64,000 nucleotides of DNA from Scalesia atractyloides (Eukaryota > Streptophyta > Magnoliopsida > Asterales > Asteraceae). The notes beneath the pieces are model-generated. The model did not search any database. It had not been told where the DNA came from and saw nothing but the letters and a program-made list of their open reading frames with translations. Shown here piece by piece: positions 10,089 to 21,168 of the stretch (positions are counted from its first letter, which is position 1; every line of letters starts with the position of its first letter). Location: contig CAMTDV010001633.1 of assembly GCA_947069175.1 (NCBI GenBank), positions 62,664,102-62,728,101 on the forward strand. The letters run 5' to 3'. The position numbers and the translations under genes are program-made.

Positions 10089-11480
10089 ACCCCTACCCCT
10101 TATAAGTAATGCTATTAATATTCATTTTGATAATAGGGTACAAAGTCAACTACATCTCTTTAAAGCAAAGCAAAAGAAAGAGTATTATACAAATACAAAG
10201 ATTAAGTTATGCGTATAACCCATATACGAAAACTTGCACCAAGATGATATTCTTCTAACATTCATTTCCCAAAACCGGCTGTTTTTTATGCATAAGTCTT
10301 TCTTAGCATCATCGCCCTTTGTTTTTATCTACGATAATTGAGAAGGTCACAACCTCGGCTCTAACCAAGTCGCTTCCATAATCATATTTCTTCTTGTGCA
10401 TTGGTCTGCATAGTGTCGTGTCAACCGGTCCCCTTGTATGCGAGCATCTCCATACCCTTAACATTCCACTATCGAAAATCTCAACCGCAAAACTTTGGTT
10501 AAAAAATAATAAATAGGGGCTCTCGATCCAGCGGGAACAACGCATTCACTACCCATCGCTGTTTCGGAGATACGGTGGGTTTCTCGCTGGTCATCATTAT
10601 AGACACACACTAGCGACCTGCCCTCCCTGCGCTACTTTCCGATGTGTACCGTCACTTCATGTTCACGTTTGATTCAGTGAGGTCAATCTCAAAAAGGGTT
10701 TTGGGTTTCGACAAGGCAAAAGAAAGGGGTAAATAAAGAGGGGGCTGGTGACCGGAGATGCACCGGTTGTTTACCATCGCCGCGAAAAGGGGATGTTGTG
10801 TATAATATGAGAGTAGAGAGAGACATATAAATTAAAGGTTTAAACAGAGTAAAGAAAATGAAGAGTCGCAGAGTCTTTTTAGGTTCAAAAGCATTGGAAA
10901 TGTCTATTTTAATTTAGTCTTTAAAGAATAATTTATATAATATAATTTACAATTATAATTACATTTAAAATCAATGGGAAATGCCCTTTGGCTCCACAAA
11001 TTTTTAAAGCACAATTGTCAAGTGTTGTAGCGATCGTTGTTTAACAAGCAACAACTCATAAAACATGAAACCAACAATTCACACTTAATAGTACACCACA
11101 CTTTTTTACACTTAATATAATAGTCTTAAAGATGAAAAAGCCCTTGTAAATTAGAAAAAAAACTAGACTATAAGTATATATTAGATTACAAAAACTGGAC
11201 TAAAGCCTAAAACTATATATACTAAATTAATAAGAAAAGGTGAAAAAGTAATTAATAGTTGTCTTTTCTTTAATTTTTGTCATATTTTTTAATATATCTT
11301 TTTAAAGAAGAAATCTTAAAAAAGTTTCAGTACTTTGTTGTAATGTTTATGTATTTTATCCACATCGTAATGTAAAATTTATGAGTTGTGAACGCTAATG
11401 TAAAAATAATTGAAGCTATCAAACGGTTTCTTATATAAAGTAGCGATGTGCTTAATTTTATCGAACATCAGTTATCTGTT
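10089..11480. other. No assigned gene; one weak minus-strand ORF and AT-rich DNA
   Basis: An open frame on the minus strand (10545 down to 10309, 78 codons) contains VDTTLCRPMHKKKYDYGSDL and RAEVVTFSIIVDKNKGR. It reads like a natural protein, but I do not recognise the family. A GA/CT-rich leader and a ttatac element lie upstream on the same strand (10800-10850), so it may be a transcribed gene fragment. The rest is AT-rich without features. Confidence 0.3.
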
Positions 11481-11624
11481 TGTTTGTATGGTTTTCTTGA
11501 CATTCCAATTTAAATTTCATTGAAAAGGAGTGGCAATTGCATTGGGATCTTATTTTATCTTTTTCATAACCTATACTAAGTGTTCATATCGTATCACTAC
11601 GGTAACAAACTGAATCAATACCGA

Positions 11625-11660
11625 TGGAAACCCGCAGCGAAACGCGGTATACCCCCTAGC
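11625..11660 (+). mobile_element. Helitron-like 3' end (weak)
   Basis: CCGCAGCGAAACGCGG can form a short hairpin and is followed within 10 bp by CCCCCTAGC. The layout is that of a Helitron 3' end, but the terminal base is C rather than T. Confidence 0.3.
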
Positions 11661-11910
11661 TAATCTATTAAAAGTTGGACTTTAGTTCAGAAAATCATCT
11701 ACGAGGCTCAAAGTAGGCCCATTTTGAATAAATAGGGGCTCTGCCCCCAAATTAACCCGAAACAGCAATAACTCGAGCAGACCTAAATCTGTGAGAAAAG
11801 ACCCACTTTTTGGTAATGTACACCCAGTTGAACAGTCAAATGAGGCCCAATATGTTGATTGATTCACAAGTTCACTAATATAATAACTGATCCAATATAT
11901 TGTTCTTCAT

Positions 11911-11913
11911 GTA

Positions 11914-11982
<69 letters not shown>

Positions 11983-11993
11983 GTTATTATTAT
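11911..11993. repeat. (ATT)n microsatellite
   Basis: About 27 triplets of ATT/TTA run without a break until a single TTG near 11981. A shorter run of the same motif follows at 12003. Confidence 0.95.
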
Positions 11994-12331
11994 CTGTAAT
12001 GTAATTATTATTATTATCTGTAAATTTGTTTCTAAAAACTAATCGAACTACATATCTGATATTCTGATCAGATTTGTTTCATTTGTTTTGAAGTTACGTA
12101 ATATACAATCTAAAGCCAGGTTAAATTTTTTACTTTGGACCGATTAGCGAACCGACCTGTCTGGTTTCCAAAATCGTAGAAGAAGAAAAAGACATAAATG
12201 TCCAAGTAACGAGTCAAACCCAAGAGCTGGTCAAGATTGTCTTTGAAGGTAAATAGAAACAAAGAAGTTTTATGCCGAAAGCAGCTGGCCAGCTGCACAC
12301 CAACCAATCCAAAACATCATGTTGTATTTAA
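11994..12331. other. No gene seen
   Basis: AT-rich DNA. A minus-strand open stretch at 12110-12307 has no recognisable protein features. Confidence 0.5.
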
Positions 12332-13170
12332 CTAGATTTTGCCCCGCCTGCGTTACGGGACACTAAGACGAATATTTCTTTCTCATAACATGTACGTCTT
12401 TGTTTCGGTTATTTGTATATACTACTCATAACACGATCTCACAGAAATTACATTAAGTCAACCAATTAAAATAAAACATTATCATACTTTTTCTTAAAAA
12501 AAAACCGATGGAAAAAATATAGTATTAAACTGGGGTAAAATTTTAAATTTTCAGGACAAATGAGCGTGTGCTAGGCACCGCTGGCACGAATAAAAATTAC
12601 ACCGAGTCAACCAGTTAAAACAAAACACTACAATTTTACACTGGGGGCAAAATCGTAATTTGGCAAGGAGGAAAAAAACAAAACTAATGGCAAAACTATA
12701 AATTTAAACGTGGCAAAATCATAATTTTGAACCAAGAGAAAAAGTGTAATTTTTAACTGGGGGCAAAAGTATAGTTTTATTTCTAATTGGGGACAAAACA
12801 TAATTTAAACTGATCGCAAAATCATAATTATAAAGCGGGGATAAAATGGTAAATTGGTTGGACCATTGGCGGAGTGCCTGACAACTAAATTTAAATTGAG
12901 GGGAAAATCGTAATTTGGATGGGAGGGGAAAAATACAAAACTAATGATGAAACTGTAAATTTAAGCGGAGCATTGTAATTTTGAACTGATGGCAAAAAGG
13001 TAATTTTTTAGCTAGGGGCCAAAACATAATTCTATTTTTAACTGGGGGGCAAAAACATAATTTTAAATTGATGACAAAATTGTACTTTTAAAACAGAAAT
13101 AAAATCATAAACTGGTTGGACTAATAGGGGAGTGTCAAGCAAGCTGTCTAGCACTATTCCCTCACATTGA
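12332..13170 (-). mobile_element. Helitron-like non-autonomous element, copy 1
   Basis: On the minus strand the element ends CCCGTAACGCAGGCGGGGC then AAAATCTAGT. The hairpin consensus with copy 2 (23474) is a GCCCCGC/GCGGGGC stem before CTAGT, the Helitron 3' signature. The body holds many diverged copies of gggcaaaatcgtaattt, spaced 40 to 70 bp apart. Copy 2 shares the first 300 bp (cataacatgt, catcgagtcaaccaattaaaa). The other end near 13170 is approximate. No Rep/helicase sequence is present. Confidence 0.55.
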
Positions 13171-13384
13171 ATTAGTATAGTAAATTTGTATGGTATAGAA
13201 ATGTGATGTGATAAGAAAGTACATTGGACCATGAACAGATACTTGGGCCATCAACAATAGCCTGAGCTAGTTTGCGATGAGTAGTAACTTGGGCCTTTAA
13301 GGGAAGCTTGGGCAATCAGTTGTATCTAAGTTATTGCTAAAAGTTTTTAGAATACTAACCTAATTTTAAAAGTGTTTACATTAA

Positions 13385-13713
13385 GTCACTCAAGTTTCAA
13401 AAGTGTTTCAATCAGGTCACTCGACATTCATTTTTTATTAAAATTAAGGGTTTTATTATCCATTTCATAGGTAACCGCGGTGATGCAGATTTTTGTTTAT
13501 TTTTCCCTTTCATTTGATAGTAACATGGAGTGATGACATGGATTATTTTTAACGTAATTAAAGTGTTTTTATTTTTAATAAATTAAATTTCATATATTAA
13601 AATAATCCGACCCTAGCATCTTATGCTCAATTTTTCTTTTGACATGTGGAAAAAATGACATGACTCGACTTGAATGTTAAGTTATCTAATTGGGACAAAA
13701 ATGATACGAGTGA
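13385..13713. mobile_element. Fold-back MITE with about 45-bp degenerate terminal inverted repeats
   Basis: The left end, GTCACTCAAGTTTCAAAAG with tcaatcaggtcactcgacattca, is matched in inverse at the right (tgaatgttaagttatctaattgggac then atgatacgagtgac). Allowing mismatches, the inverted repeats span about 45 bp. I see no clear target duplication or coding capacity. Confidence 0.55.
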
Positions 13714-14868
13714 CCCTGCTTCCTGGGACGCTTTCTCCGGACCCCTGCCAAGGGGGCGTTGCCCCTTGGAATCCCCTTTTATTAGAGGCTCCGTCCAAAC
13801 ACGTTAAACTGTAATAACTCAAACAAGCATGTACTCCTGCACCTTCGAATTTGCATGATGTACATGACAATTCACTTTAATTACTAAATCAATCCCGATT
13901 ACACTAAAATATAAAAAAAAATCCACTAGGGAATAACAAATGGAACTTGCACCCACAAAAAACTGATATATATAAAGATATATTAGTTACTAGTATCTGC
14001 GATAGTGAACTATATATATCATTATATTTTTGTTTTTAAATACACACACATTAAATTACAACTTGTTCTTTGCTTAAACTTTCTGCATAAATTGTCTAGA
14101 ATGCCTTATTACCGGTGGTTGATCTAGAATTTTTTTTCTAGGGCTGCAGAAATTTTTTAAAGATTTTAGACCCGTAGTTATATAAAAAAATTTGGTTCAT
14201 AGCAGGTCGGGTCGGGTTATGTAAAGCAAGTAAACATAAACAAACAAAGTTCATAGTGGGTCGGGTCGATTCAATTTCAATTTTCAAACAATCAACCCTA
14301 GTTCCTAACTTCCTATCATATTAACAAACAAAATTTCAAGTAAAATAAGTAAACATCATAAAAACCATCATAAGTAAGTAACGTAACAACAAAAAGATCA
14401 AAGTTCAAAAAAATATACCTTGGTCTTTAATTAGAAGAACCCGACAAAAAAAGTGGTTCAACCCCTTTCCTCTTAAGAAATCGCGCCATAACTTCCCTAC
14501 TCATAGTTCCTTCCTAATCCTATCACATACAAAATAAACAAGGATCTTCAAGTGTTCAACCATAGCCAATTTTCCATAATTTTCAATTTAAAATCCCGAC
14601 CGCACAAGATAAACAATGATCTTTGATTGTTCGACCATCAATATTCCTTAATTTTCAATTTTTGAATTTCATCTTTTCAAACTCTATACTAGAATCATAT
14701 AACCAATAAGTGATTAACAGACAACAAACCCATCCTATAAAGACTAGAACAACCCCAAATTACCTCAAAACACATAAAAGTTAACCATACTAAAATCCTA
14801 TTATCTCATGACTCTTAAACAAAATCGCATAAACATCAAACTAACAAGAAAACAAAACATGTACCTGT
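13714..14868. other. No gene seen; AT-rich DNA with short degenerate repeats
   Basis: gggggcgttgccccttgg at 13752 is a short hairpin-like phrase typical of plant repeats. The rest, including 14100-14860, shows no convincing ORF or RNA gene. Confidence 0.4.
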
Positions 14869-15371
14869 CAGGGGCGGCCGGAATTAACCAGTTTGCAGCC
14901 GGAATTTTGAAGTCGTCGGCCGGAATTATGTTGTCACTGGGCACTGAAGTGAGACAGGGGGGGAGTCGCTCGCAAGTGGGAGCGATTTGGGTTTTTTCTA
15001 TTATGTGGACTGATTTTGTTTAATAAAACTAGTAGTTGGGTTGGGCTTGAATGGGTATTAAGTGATTGGGCTTGATGGATTGAATTTAAGTTCTATTTAT
15101 AGGGGTTAGTCACTAACCGTTAGTAGGCTAACTTGTTTACATAATTTGATCGGGTTTCAATCCGTGTTAACAATTTTTTTATATAAATTCCTAACAATTT
15201 TTTCTAAGGGGTGCGGACGAAAATTTTCAAGGGGTGCGGTTAGAATTTTTCAAGGGGTGCGGAAGAAAATTTCCAAGTGGTGTGGTCGAGATTTTTCATG
15301 AAAAAATACCACTAATTTTTCTTTTCAAAGGGTGTGGCCACCCACCCACACCATAGAGTGGGTCCGCCCCT
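14869..15371. mobile_element. Putative hAT-type MITE
   Basis: The left end CAGGGGCGG (14869-14877) and right end CCGCCCCT (15364-15371) are inverted. Near the right end the phrase caaggggtgcgg recurs at 15221, 15250 and nearby. The TIR type fits hAT, but I could not identify an 8-bp target duplication. Confidence 0.4.
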
Positions 15372-15429
15372 ACTTATTACCGAGACCAAAATCAAAACTG
15401 AAGTCTCTGCTTGTGGTAATGAAAAAATA

Positions 15430-15745
15430 CTCTCGATTCTAGAGGTTACACGTTTAAGTTTTTTAAACAGTGCTCAGACATCATCAAGCTGGATGTTATT
15501 GCTTTCATTAGAGAATTTAAGTCCAATAGGGTGGTTAGCTTTGGTCGAAATGCCTCTTTTATTTCCTTGATTCTGGAGTTCGGGTCCCGCTTTGTTAAAA
15601 GATTTCAGGCCAATTAGTTTGGTTGAGTGTATGCAAAAGTTGATTTCTAAAATCATGGTTCCATGTCTAAAAGCAGTTCCGCATATTAACATCGGGGTGG
15701 AGCAATCAACTTATGTTTTCAAGAAGAAATATTTCGGATGGGCAC
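15430..15745 (+). pseudogene. LINE (L1-type) reverse transcriptase fragment
   Basis: One frame gives FFKQCSDIIKLDVIAFIREF and FGRNASFISLILE. After a frameshift near 15575-15590 another gives LLKDFRPISLVECMQKLISK. These match the conserved early RT region of plant L1 elements (F..ATFI.LIPK, then DFRPISL). The catalytic YxDD block is not reached. A gag-only LTR element is inserted directly downstream at 15762. Confidence 0.75.
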
Positions 15746-15761
15746 TTAACAGTAGGGGTGT

Positions 15762-15970
15762 TGATACGTGTCAAAATAAGTAGAGGGACCAAAATGTAAT
15801 TGTTGTATAGTGTAGGGGTTAATGGTTAGTTAGTTGGCTATATAGTTGGGTGAGTTGTACTACTTAGGTATCGATGAATTGATTTGAGATATTCCCTTCT
15901 TCTCTCTGTGTTTCTTCTTCCTTTCTCTTTATCGATCTTGAATGCTTGATTACCAAATTGTTTCGTAACA
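15762..15970 (+). repeat. 5' LTR of the gag-only element
   Basis: TGATACGTGTC to TTTCGTAACA. It contains a T/C-rich segment (cttcttctctctgtgtttc) near its 3' end. Confidence 0.9.
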
Positions 15971-15971
15971 A

Positions 15972-15983
15972 TGGTATCAGAGC
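15972..15983 (+). other. Primer-binding site (initiator tRNA-Met)
   Basis: TGGTATCAGAGC, complementary to the plant initiator-Met tRNA 3' end, lies one base after the 5' LTR. Confidence 0.9.
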
Positions 15984-16279
15984 ATTCTTTCCTCTGACCG
16001 TGGGTTAGGGCAACAGGAATTCAATCAACCAATAGTCACTGTGTGGGTTAGAATTAAAAAAAAACACATCAACATCAGCAATTGAAGGTGGAAATCGATC
16101 AACAACTGATTTCCTACAACGACAAACAAAGTGAGAGTGATAAAAGGTTCCATTACAACAACAACTTCAAGCAGCCATCAGATTTATTCAAAGCGACGAC
16201 ATCAAGATTCAAGAATTAGGGCGACTACAAAATCAAATTACTATTTGGAGATTACCATGGAAATTGCTATGGAGAAGAT

Positions 16280-16933
16280 ATGTCATTAAGGCAAGAATGT
16301 ACGATTAGAAAATATTGTGATGAATTTCAAGTTCTGTTCGAGTTGGTAAAAAATTCTGAAGAAATGAGTGAATACTACGCCATATACCTCTTTATGGATG
16401 GTCTTGAACCAACAATTAGAGATATTTTTCAAACATGGCATCAATATAGCTTTCACACATTGAAAGACAATATTTCGTTAGCTCTTAAATTAGATGCAAA
16501 TAAACTGAGTGATACACTATCTCCTTGTGATCCTAAGTCTTCATTATACATAAAGGACTTGGTGTTTGATTTTAGGAAAAGTATGAATGAAATAATGGAA
16601 AGGAATGAAGTTAGTAATGAAGATAAGGGGTTTGATGGAATTGTCCACAAGGTGTTTGATGAAATGCCTGAAAATTTTAGTGGTTTTAGTGGTGAAACTG
16701 AGGCTCAAATTATGGACAAATCTAAAAATGAGAATGATATTCAAGGAAACCTCAATGAAGCACCTAAACTTTTTCATGAAAAGATTCCAGAAATATGGAT
16801 GATTCGTTTAACACTTTTGACGTTAATATCCATGTTCAAGAGTCATATAATCTGTATAAAACGGATTCTTCACTTCAAGTTAGGGGTATGGAAGGGGTTT
16901 TTGACATACTTGAGAAACTTAGTAGTAAAATAA
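16280..16933 (+). CDS. gag: Gag-like protein of the gag-only element
   Basis: The 217-codon frame begins MSLRQECTIRKYCDEFQVLF and contains YAIYLFMDGLEPTIRDIF. This matches the retrotransposon gag capsid pattern (RQxxTVxxYxxEF..L, then FxxGLxPxIR). Family Gag proteins form the particle that packages RNA. No zinc knuckle follows. The acidic middle continues to about 16790. There the protein-like sequence appears to switch to the frame starting MDDSFNTFDVNIHVQESYNL (16795-17010), so a frameshift or a frameshifted fusion is likely. The start is the first ATG of a frame that lies after the leader. Confidence is high that it is Gag-like and low on its exact end. Confidence 0.65.
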   Translation: MSLRQECTIRKYCDEFQVLFELVKNSEEMSEYYAIYLFMDGLEPTIRDIFQTWHQYSFHTLKDNISLALKLDANKLSDTLSPCDPKSSLYIKDLVFDFRKSMNEIMERNEVSNEDKGFDGIVHKVFDEMPENFSGFSGETEAQIMDKSKNENDIQGNLNEAPKLFHEKIPEIWMIRLTLLTLISMFKSHIICIKRILHFKLGVWKGFLTYLRNLVVK

Positions 16934-17000
16934 AAAGGAACCAGACAAGGATTCAAATGGTTTTACATATACTAAAGATACATATGGAAATCAGTTACTG

Positions 17001-17723
17001 TTGGATTTGAATGAGTTGGAATTGTTAGATGCTACAAGTTATGCAAGAATGTCTGTTCATAAGGTGGTACAATGGAGTCCTTGGTTAGTCTATTTGCACA
17101 GGGTTGAACATACTAGTCAGTTCAGAATTAGAGTTGAACAAATTGACAAAAATAAGGTATGGGATGTGGGTGATAATGGTGTGCTGAAGAAACGGTTATA
17201 TTGGATGGATACCGGTTGGGAATGGATTGGAAGTTCGGGTATGTTGGGTAAAAAGAACAGAGGGGTTAAGAAAGTTTCTTATAATCATTTTGGTATTTCT
17301 GGTCCAAAGGATTATGGTCAACGTTTGGGTATACCTAGAAATGTTCTCGTTTGGTGTACCTTTGGTTCATGCTTAAAAGCACAAGTACTTCAGTTTATCA
17401 CTACATATCATCAGGTTGCCATGTGGATAGCAAAACCATTGGTAGAGCAAGTATTTGGAAGACATGAATCTGGAAAACAGTGGCAACAATGGAGGGATGT
17501 TATAAATAACAAGGTGGAAGTATATTACATGGAGAAAGGATTGAACAACTTTATGCTTAACTGTGAAAAAGAACAATTCATGGGGTCTTATTTCATATGT
17601 GGACTTTTGAGGACAAAAGTCTTTGAAAGGGAAAAGCTAAGCATAAGCATAAGAGGTGGAAATGTAGTTTGGCATGTTATGGTGACAATTGATGTCTGCT
17701 ATGGAACATGGGTTAGTCAATAG
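17001..17723 (+). CDS. Unidentified ORF of the gag-only element
   Basis: A 240-codon frame rich in Trp, Val and Gly, with no motif I recognise. I see no DTG protease site, YxDD, H2C2 or DDE. It overlaps the end of the frame at 16795-17010 by a few bases and stops about 160 bp before the 3' LTR. It may be a degenerate captured sequence rather than a translated protein. Its reading frame is long for random AT-rich DNA, which is the main reason to list it. Confidence 0.35.
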   Translation: MDLNELELLDATSYARMSVHKVVQWSPWLVYLHRVEHTSQFRIRVEQIDKNKVWDVGDNGVLKKRLYWMDTGWEWIGSSGMLGKKNRGVKKVSYNHFGISGPKDYGQRLGIPRNVLVWCTFGSCLKAQVLQFITTYHQVAMWIAKPLVEQVFGRHESGKQWQQWRDVINNKVEVYYMEKGLNNFMLNCEKEQFMGSYFICGLLRTKVFEREKLSISIRGGNVVWHVMVTIDVCYGTWVSQ

Positions 17724-17871
17724 GGTGACAATTCAACGAAAGATTTTCATCTTTTTATAGTAAAACATGAAGTTGAGCAGGGGTTTGGTGGTCAAGCTTT
17801 CTCTTTTGTTTTTGACACTTTTGATTAATGGGTTTGGGTTGTTATTTTAAACTTTTGAGGTCAAAAGTTTT

Positions 17872-17886
17872 ATAGGAGGGAAGTAT
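17872..17886 (+). other. Polypurine tract before the 3' LTR
   Basis: tataggagggaagta directly precedes TGATACGTGTC. It is the expected start of plus-strand DNA synthesis. Confidence 0.75.
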
Positions 17887-18095
17887 TGATACGTGTCAAA
17901 ATAAGTAGAGGGACCAAAATGTAATTGTTGTATAGTGTAGGGGTTAATGGTTAGTTAGTTGGCTATATAGTTGGGTGAGTTGTACTACTTAGGTATCGAT
18001 GAATTGATTTGAGATATTCCCTTCTTCTCTCTGTGTTTCTTTTTCCTTTCTCTTTATCGATCTTGAATGCTTGATTACCAAATTGTTTCGTAACA
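17887..18095 (+). repeat. 3' LTR of the gag-only element
   Basis: It is the same length as the 5' LTR, with one visible difference (ttcttcttcc versus ttctttttcc). Confidence 0.9.
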
Positions 18096-18459
18096 AGTGT
18101 TCATCTAATCGAATATCGAATTTTCAAATTATCGAATAATTTTAATTTTTCCTTGAATTCGAATTCGATTCGTATTCAATTAAAACCTACCCAATTTGAT
18201 TCGAATTCGTATTCAAATAAAATACCCAATTCGAATTCGAATAAATTCGATTTGATTTATATTCTTTTAAAACTTGTAAAAAAGTATCAAAATGAAACAT
18301 CTCTCCTTGCTATAAAAGAAGAGATGAGCATGACATCACAATGTTGATGTAGCAATCAGATAGGCTGTCCAACAAGACGTTTCTTATCTCATTATTGCAT
18401 CATAAATCACTAATTTAAATACTTTTAAAATCTATTTAAAATACAAAGTTGTGGGGTAA
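18096..18459. other. No gene seen; ttcgaattcga-rich repeat
   Basis: 18120-18260 is built from diverged ttcgaattcg, attcgaattcgt and aattcga words, a simple-repeat-like tract. No coding signal is seen. Confidence 0.6.
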
Positions 18460-19545
18460 ATTTCAAAATTAAATCTGCCTCTTTCTTTCCCTCTCTCAAA
18501 TCCAGACCATCTTTCAAAATTCAAACCATCACTCTCTCTCTCTCTCTCTAAGTTCAGTTCCACCACCACAAAATTCAAACAATCACAAACCAGAAACACA
18601 ATAAACAACAACAATCACAAACCAAAAACACATCAAAAGACGATGGTCAGCGAATAAACTCAAGTCGACGTATAATTTCACTGTGACCGATCGACATTGG
18701 AACAGGAGGCATCACGGGAAGACGACGATAGTTTTGGTAGGGTTAATTGAGAAAGCAACCATCTCAGTTTTTTCATTAGGGCTTTTCTTTAAATCTTCTC
18801 GGTATCTCTCGAATTAAGGTTAGTATACAAGTATGTAACTTATAGTTCATCTACATCGATTTCTTCTTCAGGTAGGTAATTTTTTTTTCTGAATCCATCA
18901 TATATTGTCTAATTAATCATGTATTTCGATATGTAGGGACGAATCTGGACAAATTTGGGTATGTATGAGGTATGTTTGACGAACCTTAGCTGAGTTTCCG
19001 TCGGTTTCTCATATGTTTTTCCAGCGACTTAAGTTAGGTACGTGGTGTATGGAGTTGGTTTTAGGTTGTTTTTCAGAGATTAATTAATGAGATTTTTGTG
19101 CAGTTTTTGTATTTATTTTTGTTTGATTACTGTTTTGAATACATATTGTATTGTTTGGGAGATTGAAGGTATGAGAATTGTGGATGAAATCATGAAATTG
19201 AAGCTCATTTGATCTAATTGTTTGATTTAATTATAGGCCTTAATGTAGTAATTGTGTCTATTGAATAATAATAGTACCATAATACCGCTCGGTTAAAGGC
19301 CTTAATGATGTTCATCTTTCGGATGATTGATAGAATGATCATTTAATCTCTTTATTTGCAGTGACTTATAATAACAATTGTATCATGAAGTTCATGTTTT
19401 TCGCATCGTCTACTTGGATAATTGGAGAAGAATGGAGAGATCGGTGGCATGGGATACGTGAGAATCATGGCAAGGATAAAGGTAAGTGGGATGAGCCATC
19501 GAGGAATTACGAGCAAGAGGAAATAAAAGTCAAAAGAAACTGAAG
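18460..19545 (+). other. 5' leader-like region with possible exon
   Basis: 18470-18660 is CT-rich (ctctctctctctctaag) and then CA-rich, like a plant 5' UTR. An intron-like stretch (ttttttttctgaatcc, gtaggt) follows. 19361-19485 is an exon-like block with EEWRDRWHGIRENHGKDKG ending at gtaagt. I do not recognise the protein. Confidence 0.35.
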
Positions 19546-19748
19546 AATCACAATCACTATAAGTTTCTTAGTTCAACTCTTTATTTTTTTTTACAAGAAC
19601 TTTATAAATGATTTCTGAGAGTTAATTGAATCATTAAATCTATATTATGAGTTCAAGTGACTGCTTCATGTTGTTAAATTATTTTTAAGTAAATTATTCA
19701 GTTAATACGCTTTGAATCTTAGTGATATAGGCTTACATATTCGTATTT

Positions 19749-19871
19749 TTGTTCGTCGAAATGTCTATTGATGGTGTTGCTGTAGGTACGGTTCATGAAG
19801 ACATGATTGATATAGCTTTTCAATCTGCAAAGGGAGTTAACGAGAGTGTCTGGCCAGAAAAAGGAGGCAGG
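19749..19871 (+). pseudogene. Unidentified exon-like block
   Basis: The frame MSIDGVAVGTVHEDMIDIAF and QSAKGVNESVWPEKGGR ends at a GT donor (gtacgtg). It looks like real protein, but I cannot name the family. It precedes the thiolase exons in the same direction without fitting the thiolase sequence. Confidence 0.4.
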
Positions 19872-19961
19872 TACGTGTACTTAATGAGCCATTCCAGTTA
19901 TATTACATTGATTCCATTTATTACATTGATTTAAGCCCACTACATTTCTTTTGGTAAATAG

Positions 19962-20219
19962 GTATTGGTGCTCGTGTGGAGTCAATGAGTATTGACCATA
20001 TTGGACCAGTTTCAAAAGGCAACCCAAAAGTCAGTATCAAACTATCAATCCCTTTAAAAAGTCTAAAGTCAAAACTCATGAGCATATATTCTATATTTAC
20101 TATGTTAACAGGTGGACGAATTTGCAAAAGCCAGAGACTGTCTTCTTCCTATGGGAATCACATCGGAAAAAGTCGCAGAATGGTTCGGTGTCACCAGGCA
20201 AGAACAAGATGAGGCTGCA
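19962..20219 (+). pseudogene. KAT2-like: Peroxisomal 3-ketoacyl-CoA thiolase fragment (two exons)
   Basis: Exon 1 (19962-20029) reads IGARVESMSIDHIGPVSKGN..., and exon 2 (20112-20219) reads VDEFAKARDCLLPMGITSEK then VAEWFGVTRQEQDEAA. Both have AG/GT borders and join in phase. They match the N-terminal half of plant KAT2/PED1, which cleaves 3-ketoacyl-CoA in peroxisomal beta-oxidation (the GxGxES..., CLLPMGITSExV and VTRQEQDxAA blocks). Exons upstream (the active-site Cys region) and downstream are missing. The next exon-like block (21169) belongs to a different protein. It is a gene fragment. Confidence 0.8.
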
Positions 20220-21168
20220 GTAAGTTTTGACTTTTAAAAATCAACCAAGTTTTTTCTTAATTTTTGTCGGTTAAAATCATAGTTGTTAATAGCGCTAATA
20301 GCGAGCGCTAGCTTTTTAAAGTATGATAATAATAATAGTATTACAAATAATTACACGAAAGCGTAATATGATAAATAGAAACTATACGGATTTATACGCG
20401 GCAGTTTGCATGGTTTCGGCTATTAAAATTAGGTTCATCTTAATGTCTTAATTTAAATTTGCAATAATATGTTTCATATGTATTACTTTTTTTAATTTAT
20501 TTGATTTTTTTTTCTAAAATAAAGTTATAGGGTATAAGTGGTACAATGGGCTGTTCATTTTTGTGCTGGATATGGCAAATTTCTACCCATTTATGTGTCT
20601 TAACGTGATCATTTTTAAAGACTTAATCAAATATCTCTTGTAGCCTATTATTATTGAAATATACCATGTGAGTGCAATATCTAATGAAGTATTAGTATAG
20701 TGTAGGGTAATACTGATCAAAATGGAAGTTTAGGGTTTAAAACTATGTAGTAAAGTGAACTTGAATGTTTGTGTATTCTTTATAATGGACATATATATGT
20801 TAACTTTGTTCAAATGTTGTTGTGTGGTTATGCTTTTATGATAGAAGAGATATGCTTAAGGCATTTATCGGGGTTGTCTGCTTGAAGGAGGTTTATATGT
20901 ATAGATTGTGACTGACTTTCTTGATAAATATTGGCATTTGTCAAGACCAGTGGCTTAAATTTACTATTTAATGCACAGGGACAAAGCTAAGTATTGTAGA
21001 GAAGACAAATTACCGGCTTTTCATGACTAAGGCCTTCAAGGAAAAAATAGAATTCATCTCTCTATTTTCTTTCATGTCTTTTATGATTAATTATCATTGT
21101 GTTATATCAGATGATTGCACTGGTACAAATTATAATTGCTTTGCTTCACGGTTTCTTTGTTATGACAG

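Larger units (their letters stand above)
15762..18095 (+). mobile_element. Gag-only LTR retrotransposon (TR-GAG/LARD-like), 2,334 bp
   Basis: Two 209-bp LTRs (15762-15970 and 17887-18095) differ at a single position by my reading. A methionine-tRNA primer-binding site follows the left LTR, and a purine-rich tract (ataggagggaagta) precedes the right one. The flanks are ggtgt and agtgt, a target duplication with one mismatch. Inside are a Gag-like frame and a second unidentified frame. There is no protease, RT, RNase H or integrase. It is recent and must rely on enzymes from elsewhere. Confidence 0.85.

Noticed and set aside
10309..10545. Named host gene on the minus strand
   Set aside because: The short peptide looks natural, but I could not tie it to a family, so no name is given.
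14869..15371. Certain hAT assignment with 8-bp target repeat
   Set aside because: Inverted ends are present, but the flanking bases do not show a convincing 8-bp duplication. It is kept only as putative.
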